From Tetracladium setigerum (taxonomy: Eukaryota; Ascomycota; Leotiomycetes; Helotiales), in the NCBI GenBank assembly GCA_031472005.1, contig PZJY01000001.1:4402001-4466000 (forward strand): a stretch of DNA of 64,000 nucleotides, given 5' to 3'. Below are positions 11,001 through 22,720 of this stretch, piece after piece (the first letter of the stretch is position 1; the number at the start of each line of letters is the position of its first letter). Below the pieces are notes generated by a model. It was not told the DNA's origin. It made no database searches and saw only the letters and a list, made by a program, of their open reading frames with translations. A program made the position numbers and the translations under genes.

Positions 11001-13656
11001 CAACGTGGATTGCTGAACTCCCTGAGATGGGTACAATATCCTCTCCAAGAACTTGGCCCGTATGATGTTGTTGTCGATCCAAGATGTGTGGGAATCAATT
11101 TCAAGGTAAGTTAGTCATGGTTTAGTACTGTAGTTCTATCTAAAAATTATTTAGGATATTCTCGTCACAATGGGAATTGTCGACGATGAAGGTGCCGGAC
11201 TTGGTCTTGAAGGCTCAGGAGTTGTGCGCGCAGTCGGTTCCGAGGTCAAACACCTTAAAGTTGGCGACAGATATATGACTATGGATAGCACTTGCTTCTC
11301 TACCCGAAAGGTAGGGCCTGCGGATCGCTGTGTGCGAATTCCCGACTCCTTGAGCTTCGAGGATGCAGCTACCATGCCTTGTGTCTACAGCACTGTCATA
11401 TACTCACTCATTCATATGGCGAATATGAAAAAGGGTCAAAGCATCCTCATCCATTCAGCCTGCGGAGGGGTTGGAATCGCTGCCATAAATCTGTGCAAGA
11501 TGATCGGAGCTGAGGTAAAGAAGTGTCCCGATTTGAATGCATTTGTGCTGACTTCAGAATAGATTTTCGCGACTGTTGGCAGTGAAGAGAAGGTTGAATA
11601 TCTTATGGCCACATTTGGGATTCCTCGAAAGAACATCTTCCATTCTCGCGACGCTTCTTTCTTCCCAGATGTCATCAGAGAGACTAATGGTCGTGGAGTT
11701 GATGTTCTTCTCAATTCACTCTCTGGAGAATTACTCCATGCTTCTTGGAAATGCATAGCCCCACGCGGAAAGGTGTGTTCGGACTAAATTAATCATCACA
11801 TCTGCTAACTCTTTCCAGATGGTTGAGATTGGTCGAAGAGACTTCAACGGACGAGCACAACTTAGTATGGATCTCTTCGAAGCCAACAGAAGTTTCATCG
11901 GCGTGAACCTGGCATCGCTTGCGGATATCTATCATCAGTAAGTCACACGATTGCCACAACCCTTTTCCATTCAAGCAGGGACTTACATGAAATTCAGACT
12001 CTTGACCGAAACGGTCGAGCTTTACGAGCAAGGTCACATTAAACCTATTCACCCCATCCACGCCTTTGATGCGGCCAACGCCGAAGAAGCCTTCAGATTC
12101 ATGCAAAAGGGTGCACACATCGGCAAACTTGTCGTCACACTCCCGGAAAACGAAACCAATCCCGATGTTGCACATTCTTCTCTCATCATCGCTCCCATAA
12201 AAAGACCCCTCGCTCTCGATCCATCAGCTGTGTATCTTCTTGCTGGTGGGATGGGCGGTCTTGGTCGCGCCGTTGCAACTTATCTAATAGAGAGCGGTGC
12301 TCGCCATCTCATCTTTCTTTCCCGATCAGCTGGTACCTCAACCGCGGATCAGGCATTCTTTGCTGAATTAGAATGTCAGAATTGTATTGTGGATGCAGTC
12401 GCTGGGTCCGTCGCTGTCTTTGCGGACGTTCAACGAGCAATTTCCGTGGCAACAAGTGCAGGGAAGAGAGTAGCTGGTATTCTCCAACTATCCATGGTTC
12501 TGAAGGATCTCCCTCTCATGAAGATGAAACATGAGGATTGGAGAACTGCAATCGAACCTAAGGTTGACGGAACCTGGAATCTCCACAAGGCCGTCGAGGA
12601 GCTCGAAGGGAACAAACTCGATTTCTTCGTCATGTTCTCATCTGCCCTTGGAAATTTCGGAGCAGCACATCAAAGCAAGTAAGTCTCGATGAAAAAAAAG
12701 AACATTCGAATTCTCATTCATGATCTTGAAAAATAACTGACACAATGACCTACAGCTATGCCGCAGGAAACACATTCCAGGATGCCTTTGTCCAATATCG
12801 TCAAAATCTCGGTCTTCCAGCCTCCGTTCTCGACGTCGGCGTCATGGCAGATATCGGATACGTCTCCCAAAACCTCGACGTGGAAAAGAACATGAGAACA
12901 ACGGGTATGTGGTTCCTCACCGAGCAAGATCTGCTGGATGCGCTCCACCTCTCCATCATCAACGGCAAACCCTCATCCTCTCGCTCAACTCCCACCCAAA
13001 ACCCAAGTTCAATCCACTCAAGTTCAATCCACTCAAGTTCAATCCACTCAAGTTCAATCCATTCGTACACCTCAAAAGCGCAAATCGGTATTGGATTCCG
13101 TAGTACCAAACCCCTCGCCGATCCCAGCAATCGCGTTCTATGGCGTCGAGATAAGCGAATGAGTATTTACCGTAACATGGAAGCGTCTAACAATTCGTCG
13201 GCAACTGCAAGTGGGGGAGAACACGATGAGTTGGAGGGATTGCTGGCCAGTATCGAATCTGATCCTGCGGTACTTGGCAAACCAGAGATCATTGAATCTC
13301 TCACGAGGGAGATTGGTAATACCATCTATCGCTTCATGTTGCAACCTGTCGAGGAGTTGGATACAGGGAAGTCGCTTGCTGCATTGGGTAAGTTTGAACA
13401 TCATCGCCTCTCTCTCTCTGTGTGTTGGGAAGGAAATAAATAGTAATAACTAATCTTTCAAATAGGTGTTGACTCCCTCGTGACGATTGAGATTCGCAAT
13501 TGGCTGCGGCGCAGATTGAACATTGAGGTCACAACCCTCGAGATTCTCAGTACGGGCGGAGGAACGATTGCAAGCTTGGGAAGCATCGCCATTGAGAGGT
13601 TGAGGTCTCGCTTGGGTGTTAGCATTGATGGAGCTGCCATCGTTGTCGTTACATAA
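5069..13656 (+). CDS. Highly reducing type I polyketide synthase (KS-AT-DH-MT-ER-KR-ACP)
   Basis: Fourteen exons: 5069-5623, 5680-5798, 5868-5916, 5970-6084, 6326-6519, 6575-8354, 8400-9902, 9953-11105, 11155-11514, 11563-11772, 11819-11937, 11998-12678, 12756-13387 and 13466-13656. With one missing base restored the product is 2553 residues. KS has its active cysteine at 232 (TACSSS) and histidines at 368 and 404. AT has GHSSGE with Ser669. DH starts near His978. The C-methyltransferase shows LEIGAGTGG at 1409-1417. ER carries the NADPH loop GGVGIAA, KR has GGMGGLG and NYAAGN, and ACP has GVDS with phosphopantetheine Ser2494. No thioesterase follows, so release probably needs a separate enzyme, perhaps the nearby hydrolase. 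A frame break lies in AT at the CCC at 7927-7929: one extra C restores PFYSSVTADL. It is more likely an assembly error than a dead gene, because every other domain is open. Confidence 0.95.
13015..13074 (+). repeat. In-frame 15-bp minisatellite in the PKS KR-ACP linker
   Basis: Four tandem copies of a 15-bp unit (AAGTTCAATCCACTC, the last copy with one change) lie in exon 13 of the PKS. They encode a repeated Ser-Ser-Ile-His-Ser pentapeptide in the linker between the ketoreductase and the acyl carrier protein. The period is a multiple of three, so copy-number change would keep the frame. Confidence 0.95.
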
Positions 13657-14402
13657 ATGTGTTTTTTGTTTTGTTTTGTATTCTTTTGGGGGCTTGAATC
13701 TTATCACTACATTCACTTGAGAGTTTGTTCCCATTGCTGTGAACTAACACGGTGCAAGCGCCAAAGAATCTTCATTGCTGTTGTTCGTTTGAAGGGTGGA
13801 AATACATACCTACCTAGATGAAGGAGATGTTAAGAGACACATAAAAACTACCAGAAAATACTCTGCCATGGAAAGACAGCAAGCAGATAAGAAAGTTGAT
13901 AGCGATTTGATTAACATAATAGTGGTTAAAAGTCATGAAATGCAATGCACTCAGCAAATAAATCGATAAAAAAGTTTTGTATTTACATTTTACAATAAAC
14001 TTGACAATCAAAATTGCCCAGCGGGGAGCGACAGTAGCTGTAACTAAAAACATAGAACGCCATATCCTTTCTATTATATAAACTGCAACAAACCCAAAAG
14101 GCCCCAAATTTTACAACAGACATTATATGTGCCAGCTGAAGCGAAAAAACAAACACACACAAAAAAAAAGAGTTCTGACAAGAACTAGCTATATACTCGT
14201 TTGAATCGTAAATAAAATCCCCATTTGCTTATGAAGAGACAGACACAGGTTGTTTTGCTCTCGCCGGAGGCCAGAGAGAGGCCACAAGCAACAAAAAACG
14301 GTGGATTGAAACAAACCGACTCCATATTTGCCAAAAATAAAATAAAACGCCTTTGCCATGCTTAACGCACATGCTGATGATCAATCAGTGTATTACACTA
14401 TT
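13657..14402. other. Convergent intergenic region after the PKS
   Basis: This AT-rich stretch lies between the stop codons of the PKS (+) and the TBC-domain gene (-). It probably contains both 3' UTRs. No gene was seen. Confidence 0.5.
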
Positions 14403-16708
14403 TTAAGACTTGCCAGCCCCTTTGACAGTTTTAATCCACTCTTCCTCATCTATATTATCCAATCCGGCATTAATGATGTCGTGGACTTCTTGGGCGGACT
14501 GTGCGCCAAAGAGCTTGCCCTCAAGGACGTTGAGATAGGCGACGCCTGCACGAACGGCGATGGCGTCGCCTTCAAATACCATTATGTCCCATAAGCGAGT
14601 GGCATGGTCCAGGCTGAGAGAGTCGGTGAAGAGGCTGGAGAAAATGGATTGGAAGGAAACGTTGATCTGAACGTCGAGTTTGGTGAGGTGGTCGTGGAGA
14701 CGGGGGATTTCAGTTTGAGGGTTGAGAAGAGCAGGTTGTAAACGCGGGATTTAGCACCGGCATCGGAGGTGTGGAAGGACAGAGGAAGTGGTCGATTTAA
14801 GATGTTGGAGAGGGCTTGGAATGAAGCTGATGGGGTTGGAAGGTTCAGAAGGAGAATGGCTGCGATGGTCTGGATATGGTTAGTTTTGAATGCGATGCAG
14901 GTAGAGGGAAACATACACTTGTCCCATGCACATATCCAATATCGCTCCTGTACATCGCGTATGCTTTTAGAACGTCCAGCAGTGCCACATGAAGAGGACC
15001 ATCCCGCTGGAAGATCTTCAGCTCCGGATAGGTGTGTTGTACATCAGTCGCGATGTTGTCAAGCCATCCCTTCTTTCTCTCCTCTTCCGCACTCAATTGC
15101 GATCCACTCGAAATCGTCTTCTCCAGTGCCTGTGCCCTTCGGAGAGCAGCAGTGTATGATGAATCCGACAGTCCAAGCTCGTTACCAATAGCCTTCTGCC
15201 AAACCGCCCCCGACTTCTTGGAGCGACGCCTCTCCACCAAAGTTCCCTAGTCCGTTTATTCTTCATGACATCGTTCCAGTTCGGCAGAACGTGCTGTTCC
15301 CAGATGCGCAGGAGAGAGTTGGCAGTATCGTCTCTGCAGGTAGATTTGGTCGTCTTCGCGGCTTCTCGTCTACGGTCTGCCTCGAGCGATTGGGTCATCA
15401 TCTTCTGGTACTCCTTCAAGTGCTTCTTCTCCTCGGCCGGGTTCTTTGGAGGTAGCCATGATGGACGCGTGCGAGACAAGACTGCTTCCTTCTCTTTTGA
15501 AATTGGTAAGGGATCAATCATTATGTCGGTCCTTCTTAACGGTGGAAGTTCGGCAATTGCCGACCTCACTCGCATCTTTTCCAAGCGTGACGAATTGAAA
15601 CTTCTCTGCTTCGAATCCATGTTGCTCTCCTCCTCGTCTGCATGTGCCTCCAGTGCCTCGGTCAAAGCCTTTGCTTCGTCACTCAAATCTGACAGGGCCG
15701 CTGTCCAGCTCTTTGCGCGTCCTTTGGGGTAATCATGGATGGGAAACTGGCCCATACTCGCTGCGCGTGGCAATCCAGCACTGCTCGGTGTCCGTAACAC
15801 ACCTTGCTCTGCGGGACGAGCAGATGTGCCATTTCCCACGCTCCTGACCTTCTCCTTTGGCCCCCTGTCTGGGCTCGTTGATGTCGAGACTGGGTTGCTT
15901 GATGTTCGCTCGGTCGGCGGTCGTGGAGAAATCGGAATGTTCGGAAGGTGGATATCGTCTGGCAGATCATCCCCATCGTCGTCGTCACATTCCTTTTCTA
16001 ATTCCTGTATCGATTTCCTCGACCGTGTTGACTGCCAGCTCCCTCTTCTGCTGCTTAACGATGTGGTGGATGCATTGTTGTGTCTCAGAACCTCGGGACT
16101 CGAGCTTCGGTTTCTTCGAAAGGTAGGAAGGACAGGACTCGTTACTCCACGTCGCCCGCCGCCCACTGGTAATAATCCCAATCCATCTGTTCCGGTGGCG
16201 TTCCTGATCTGGCTTGTCAGACTCGGGTAAGCTGTCTTCTTCCCCACGGTCAACTCTCTGTGTGCCCTATTCCCATGCGTCGCAGACATCGGTGTCCTTT
16301 TCCTCTGGCCGTTATTGACGGAGGACTTGCGGAGATTCTTTGCAAACGATGCATCATAGGGGTTGGAAACCCTTATCTCGAAGTGGCCGATTTCTGCCTC
16401 CGCTCTCGACTCGTCGTCCAGACCGATGTCTTCAAAGTTGCCAGCATCATCGATGGAGGCGTCATCGGAGTGTACGGAGGAGCGGAAGGAGGATGATTTC
16501 GAGGATTTCGAACTGGAGAGCTCGGGGGAGAGCCGGGCATTGGCATGATTGATGAGGCCGCATCTGAATGGAAGTTCATTGCATCTTCCCAGGCGGTGGA
16601 TGTGGGCGAGAACAATGGTCTGTCGTAGGTAGCTATTTTGGCGGTTCGTAGGGGACCTTCTGTGAATATTCCAGGAGCCGGGAAGCGAAAGAGAGTTCGA
16701 TTATTGAG
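14403..16708 (-). CDS. TBC (Rab-GAP-like) domain protein with substituted catalytic fingers; frame broken at three C/G runs
   Basis: The coding sequence reads leftward to a stop at 14403-14405, with one clear 47-bp intron (14916-14870). The N-terminal half is Ser/Pro-rich and low complexity. The TBC domain begins around RELWWRGVAPRSRGAVW and continues through GYVHGTSTIAAILLLNL to the C-terminus. The usual TBC arginine finger is His here (DVQHTYPEL) and the glutamine finger is also His (YVHGT), so standard dual-finger GTPase activation is doubtful. Continuity of the family sequence needs one extra base at each of three five-base runs: G at 16524-16528, C at 15207-15211 and G at 14702-14706. 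The 5' end is unresolved: the frame is open back to 16708 without an ATG, and a splice acceptor may sit near 16660. It is probably a functional gene with sequence errors, but a pseudogene is possible. Confidence 0.75.
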
Positions 16709-18796
16709 TTAAAGTTAAAGGGAGTTTTACTGTATTTTGAACAATGTACGGAGTAAAAGAATCGTGAGAAAGGGAGTCCGTACGGCGGCACTCCAAGGAG
16801 GTGTGGAGAAGAATTACAATATGATCAAAGAATGGTGAGAGCGGTGTCTCTGTGTGAAGTGGTTCTGTTGTTTGTGGTATGCGAAAAGTGTACAGTAGTA
16901 GTAGGTGAATGAGTATGCAATGTGCTGCAGAAGCCGTGTATCGTCGTCGTTCCTCGTCGCTGTCGCTGTTCAAAGGAGTGTTTGGTTTCGGAGGAGGCTG
17001 GTGGTGGTGGAAGGATTTCGCGCGTTGTTGGCTGCGGTCGGGAGCAGGTGTTGGGCGGCCTGAAAGAATCCTGGAAATAGAGAGTCTTGGCCGCAATGGC
17101 TGGCCGTTGATCTCTTCGCTGCAGCCACTCCACACAGTTCACAGAGTCCACACACCCTGTTAGCGGCCTGTCGTTACTCGATTGGCGCTGGGCGGGAGTT
17201 CCACACAAACGGGCCTGTGATCGTTGTCGGTCTCTTGCGTGAATCGTTTGGAAAGAATCAGGGAATGAATTGAATAATGAGAAAGAACGAGATCTGTTCC
17301 ACCACTTGAGACGAGAAGGATCTCTGATGACTATTGTTGGACTCCTTTTGCTTTCCTTGGTTTGTTTGTCTGTTTGATTGCGCGTTGCTGCTAAATCAAT
17401 CTTTGGTCCTCGGCTGTTTGTGAAGATGAGATGAGAGGATGCTGCACTGCGCTGCTGAGATGAGATGAAGTGCGGCGGCGATTTGCTTTGATTTGTTGGT
17501 TAATCTACTCCGCCATTCCGGGATGAGGGTGGATGAAAACAGCCAATCTCCGTGCAGACGTTCCTAGATGCCGGTGATGGAGGGGGGAATTGACAATGTC
17601 CTTATGAGGTTGGGAGAGAATATACTGTAGGAGAGGGGAGTAATGAAATGATACAGTAGAGTGATGGAGGAAAAGAGGAAGAGTGTGGTTGAGGGAAATA
17701 GAGTAAGTGATGACGGTTTGTTGACTTCCTTCTTCACAAGCGAGCCGCTGTTGCAAGTTTCCACTCCGGACTATCCTCCATTATCCAAGATCTGCCTCTC
17801 CCAAGCCAAACTCCCCTCTTCTATATCCAATTACACATTATTACTGCTAGAGTCGCGAATAGTGAGCATCGTCATCTGCCGTCAAGTGATTCGCATTGAA
17901 CCTTGAAACATTCCTTGTTCTTGCTTCGACATTTGCTTGTTGTTCTTTCTTTTCTGTCCTTGTTCGCTTGCACATGTTGTCCCATCTACTGTACTTTTAC
18001 CAAACATAGATTGAGAACTGGGATCTCATTATTTCTTCTCACAAAATTATGATTGCACTCTTCCCACCCTTCATCTCATCTCTCATCTCAATTCTCATCC
18101 CGCCCCTCGCTCCATCCCAACTCCTCCCTCGCTACACCACTCTCGGTATCGTCCGGTGTTTCGATGCCTAGCAATCCCTCATCATCATCAAAGCTGCAGA
18201 GGTGACATCAAGCTCAAACTCGTGGCTGGAAACGGTTGGCGTGGCGGATGTGAGACCCTGCTTTTTTGTTGCGCTTGCACTTGCACTTGCACCACTCTCT
18301 CCAGCTCTTGCGACGACCGACGACGGGGATCAGGAGGTTGCGCTGGTGTAGACAGCCGAAGGATGAGATGATGATGCGACGCATTATTCTTCCAGAAGGA
18401 TGCGATGTCTAACCCGAGCAAGCCATCATCCGAATGCGAGAAACAACTCGGACTCAAAAATAGCACAGATTGTTCTTTTCAATTCCATTATTCCTGCATT
18501 ACTCGAGCATCTCTTTCATTGCTAAGAGGGAAAGCCGGATGCTCTGGAAGTCTAGATCTTCCTTGATGATCGCAATTACCGTGGTGGAGAGGATCGGTTC
18601 AGGGGTATCTCGCTCTTGGTGACACCCGGAATCCACTGCACGTGACTTTAATTGTGATACCACACATTCTCGAGGTCACAGATACCTGAGACAAGCTTCG
18701 GCAGCGTTTCACCATTTCGCATGGCTGATGTTTGGTACCACTCTGACGGAGATGGACACTCCCACTACTCCTCAGAGACACATGCTACACTTTCCT
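16709..18796. other. Intergenic region between TBC gene and TERT
   Basis: About 2.1 kb lies between the 5' side of the TBC gene and the 3' end of TERT. It likely holds the TBC promoter, any upstream non-coding or short first exon, and the TERT 3' UTR. Open frames here are short and low-complexity, and I support no gene in it. Confidence 0.5.
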
Positions 18797-21700
18797 TCAA
18801 TCCTGTGACGACTCGTCCACCTTCATGACCCCTCTCAACCCAAGGCACATTTCCCTCTCCTTGACACTCAAAACTCCAATTCGCGTGTCTAGCCATTCTA
18901 TCACTTTGACATATTTACTCTGTCTTCTCCCCAACACGACTCTAAAGGCATTCAGAGCAAGCCTGCTGGAAATCAGTTTCTCGATGCTAGGATGAGAACG
19001 TGGTTGAACCTACCACTCAACTTGCGCCTTGCTGACGACACATTTATATCCCTGATTCTTTCCATCTCTGCCCTTGCTCTTCATCAAGACAAACGCTAAA
19101 TCAGCCAGATCCTTGATAGTGTCTATTCTTCGTCAGTACTGCCCATGTTGAAAGACAAAAGTTACATACTAGTCATGAGTTTTGTACCAGGTTGTTTCCC
19201 AGCAGGCAGACACTTTGCATAGGTCCATGTTTTGTTGGCTGTCTCAGCAAATGCACGGTATATGTTGGAGAGAACGGTGACCATAGAATTGAACGAGGTA
19301 TCGAGGAACATGGCATGAGCTTGAATTCTGAAAGCATCTTAAGCCAACGTCAGCTAAGTTCGGGATCAAATCCGAGAAGGGCCACTCACTGAGAACCTTC
19401 CTGTGAAACATCTTTCCGGGGGTTTTGCAATATTCGACTGTGAGTGAGTCGCCAACAGCTAAATCTGATCAGCTGGAGTTGATAGTTCCAGAAAGATACG
19501 TACCCATGTTCTTTCTTCTCTCTCTATCTTTCGTAATGTCCAAAGTCTTGACATCAACGAAACTTCCACAGTAGGGAAACTTTGTGCTACCGACCAGACG
19601 TTCAATCTTCTTTCCGTTGATCGTGGCTTCAAAATTAACTAGAGTCTTGTCTGGGTTTACCGTCACACCATACTCCGGAACACCATTGTGCATGACCTGT
19701 AAAAACATTTTGGCATGCGAAGGATTCGTAGTGATGAGAAGAAAATCATCAATCAGACGCAATAGGAGACTCTCCTCTGGCTTCAGAAACCCTAGGTGCT
19801 TCGTTTCCATGTCGGCGTAGAAATAATTGCAGAGAAGCGATGATAAGACCGATCCTTGTGGTATGCCTTCTTTCTGTCGATAAAACTTCTCCTCAATCTT
19901 GACCATATTGTTTTTCACATGCTCAGAAAGCAGTTTGAGTAGGTCATTTCGATCACAAAATTGGTTGACCACATTCTCTACGAAGATGGTATGTTTCTTT
20001 CCCACAGCAAGCTTACTCTCAAGCTCTTCCTCGAATGTATCCAGATCATCTGTAGGGTGGGCCAGGGCCGCCCATTTACGGACCGGCTTGCTGCCAGCAT
20101 CAACGCGGAAGTCCTCTCCTGGCTTTATCTCTAGATGCCTGGAGAGGCGGTATTCCTCTTCGGATGTAATAGAACTGATCAATTTGACAACAGCAGCCTG
20201 AGGAATGGTATCGAATGCAGCCCTTACATCGAGTTTGGCGAAGTATAGAAATGCGGGCATTTCCCAACTGGACTTGAACGTCTTGAGGCGTGAGTATAAA
20301 TCTCCAACGGAAGAAAGGGTGGATCCCAGACGAGAAGGATCGGATTTCTAAATAATTAGCGAAGAACCGGGGTAGGAGATGCACAACTCACCGTCTCATA
20401 AGTTAGAACATTGAAAACCGGAGCAAGAACCGAGTTAATGCTGCGCCCAAGCATGTTGGACCCCTTCTTCAAGGTCCTTCGACGCAGGTTCATGATTGGT
20501 CGAATACCAGTTTCTTTGGGAAGCAGTCTCACTTGACTGAACCCCAAGTCTCGTGAGTCCAGTATCTTTCGAGCCTTCTCAAATTTGACCTCCTCAAACA
20601 TGGACAGTTTTAGTGTTGCGAGGGCTGGTTCTGCAATTGACTTCCACACATCATGGCGAAAGTAGAAGAGGCGATACCGATGGACATTTGACTCCGTGAC
20701 GTGAAAGTTTGCTCGAATCAAGGGAATAAGCAAAGAATCAAAAAGATAGTAGACGAACTCGTTGAATATCGCCAATCTCTTGTTGATATCCGACTGCGAA
20801 AGCTTCTGTTGTGATGTTTCCACAGGGCCCAGCCAGTCGATCCCTCTAATCTAAGATGTGTTAGTTGGTTTATATGACCAAGACGCTTTACGTACCTTGA
20901 GATCTTGGGTAAATTCATGCAGCGACACACTCTCGAAACGCCGGAGCTCAATGAATCGATTGACATTTCGATTAAAGATGGCTATATTGTGAGCCTGAAT
21001 CTCATCGTTTCCCCAGAACTCATGCGGGACAAGCCGAGAAAGGACTGCAATGCAAAATGCAGACACCATGGAAATTGGCGTTGAATGGTCCATCATAGAC
21101 TGTTTACGGGTCGGCAAATGTTGATTTGTGGTAGACTGGATTGTGGAGGTGTGGATTGAAGGAGCTTTGGTTATCAATACTTGAGTTTCTATTACGGTTT
21201 CCTGAGTTAAGGAAGTCTCAGGAACTGGCAACATTCTTTCTGGATCAGCGAGGGACACCTAGCAGTGTCAGCAGGTTTGACAGACCGTCTTCTACATACT
21301 TACAGGACAATAGTGGTCAAGGAGCTTCTTGTAAGAACACCTGGAATGCTGAATCTGCAGCTTTTCTGTCAATGCGGTTGCCCTTCCACGAAGTCGTTTT
21401 GGGACTTTGACCGGTGACGAGGCTGGAAATTTCTGCTTGATTTCATCTTCGCGTAAGGTGTAATCCTGAAAGGGCTGTACGGTTTGTCGAGTATCAACAG
21501 CGCTGGTGAAAACATTGTGAAGTCCAAATTCCCGAGGGAAAATGTACATCATGATGTGAATGGTGCTATCTTGGGGTTTGTGAAGCGTAACTTCTTGAGC
21601 TTCATTCCCAACCTCAGCACGTGGGCCCAATGCATATCGATTGAGAACGTCTACATAGTCAGAACTGAGACTCATCAAGGATTTCAAACTCACGGATGTG

Positions 21701-22720
21701 ACGAAGCCCAAACCGAATTCCTCCTTTGCCATTAAAAACGGCTCGAGCGTAGAGCATACGGTTCCGAACGAAGGTGATCCCAGCAGGAGAACGAACAACA
21801 GGGACTAAAGATGCGAGTTTGACAGCTCCAGTTTGTCTGGGTGGAACAGATGCCTGGGAGAGAACTTTAAGTTCTCCAAGTGGGTGCCCTTATTACCTCA
21901 GCATTTGGGAGATTAAGTACTTTTGATTTCGACTTACCACTGAGCTGATTATACACTCTCTGACTACCCGATACTAAAACGAAGATGGCACAGTCGAGAA
22001 GCAGGTCGATCATCACTCTCTCACCCTCGCTCCCCAGTAGCACTAGTACTCGAGGCCACGGCATCGACTTCATGCTTGTTACATGACTGTTTGGATAGAT
22101 TGAAGCAATTCCTGGTATGGCTGACAGTGCACCCTCTCGGCTACCGCCATCTCTTCGGAAGCCTTGACACAGGAGATGCAGGTTTCTGCTATTGGTGCTA
22201 CCATTCCTCGAGAAGAGCTGCCATATGGCAAAATCAACAATCTGGGAGCGATGTTGATTAGCTTGTGACTGGTGGAGGCAATTCCATGGTCACCACTCAC
22301 CTCAGATTGCGAAAAGGTACCCAATCCAGTCAAATTTGCCAAGGTAGACTCGGAATCTTCTGCCTTTTGTGAAAAGGCATTCCATTGTTTCCGTCTCTCA
22401 CCTTGCGGCGTGTCCCGCTCTTTGGTGACACCGACCAACGTCTGGTCGAGAAAGGCAGAAAATGTCAAGTCTTCCTGCTCTGTATCGGGCGATGGATTTT
22501 TCCCAATTTGGCGGATTTTCTTTGCCCTGATTTTTGAGTTTGCGGGGAGCTTTGAGAGCAGGTATTGTCGAAGGGTCAGGACCTGGGGATAGAATTGGGG
22601 AAGCAAGGCCGACTTGATGATTGGAGTGTTTTCTCCTTTGTTGAGAGAGTTTTGTTGTTGTTGCTGTTGTTGGTCGGCTGCAGGCGCGGGTCGCTTTCTC
22701 TTCCTCTTTCCCGTCGTCAT
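18797..22720 (-). CDS. TERT: Telomerase reverse transcriptase
   Basis: Eleven minus-strand exons: 22720-22301, 22241-21897, 21853-21694, 21650-21304, 21258-20896, 20850-20392, 20347-19504, 19458-19390, 19337-19170, 19122-19014 and 18962-18797. They join in phase to 1149 residues. The enzyme adds telomeric repeats to chromosome ends from an RNA template. The N-terminal region has the fungal TERT block LLPQFYPQVLTLRQYLLSKL and an earlier Gln7 tract. RNA-binding-domain blocks include VVRSPAGITFVRNRMLYAR and FWGNDEIQAHN. RT motifs follow: 1/2 (ETGIRPIMNLRRR), A (FAKLDVRAAFD, Asp738), B' (GIPQGSVLSS, about 859-868), C (RLIDDFLL, Asp898/Asp899), D (GVTVNPDKTLV) and E (FPYCGSF). All three catalytic aspartates are present and no stop interrupts the model. 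The C-terminal extension spans the last four short exons. The start at 22720 is the ATG before the Arg/Lys-rich KRKRKRP patch, a possible nuclear signal. Confidence 0.97.

Noticed and set aside
15265..16230. Plus-strand open frames of 155 and 163 codons
   Set aside because: They are antisense to the TBC gene, whose frame has family similarity.
21931..21938. Stronger-looking GTAAGT donor in the second TERT exon
   Set aside because: Using it puts the next exon out of frame; the GAG|GTAATA donor at 21896 keeps the conserved ASVPPRQTG-VVRSPAG sequence.
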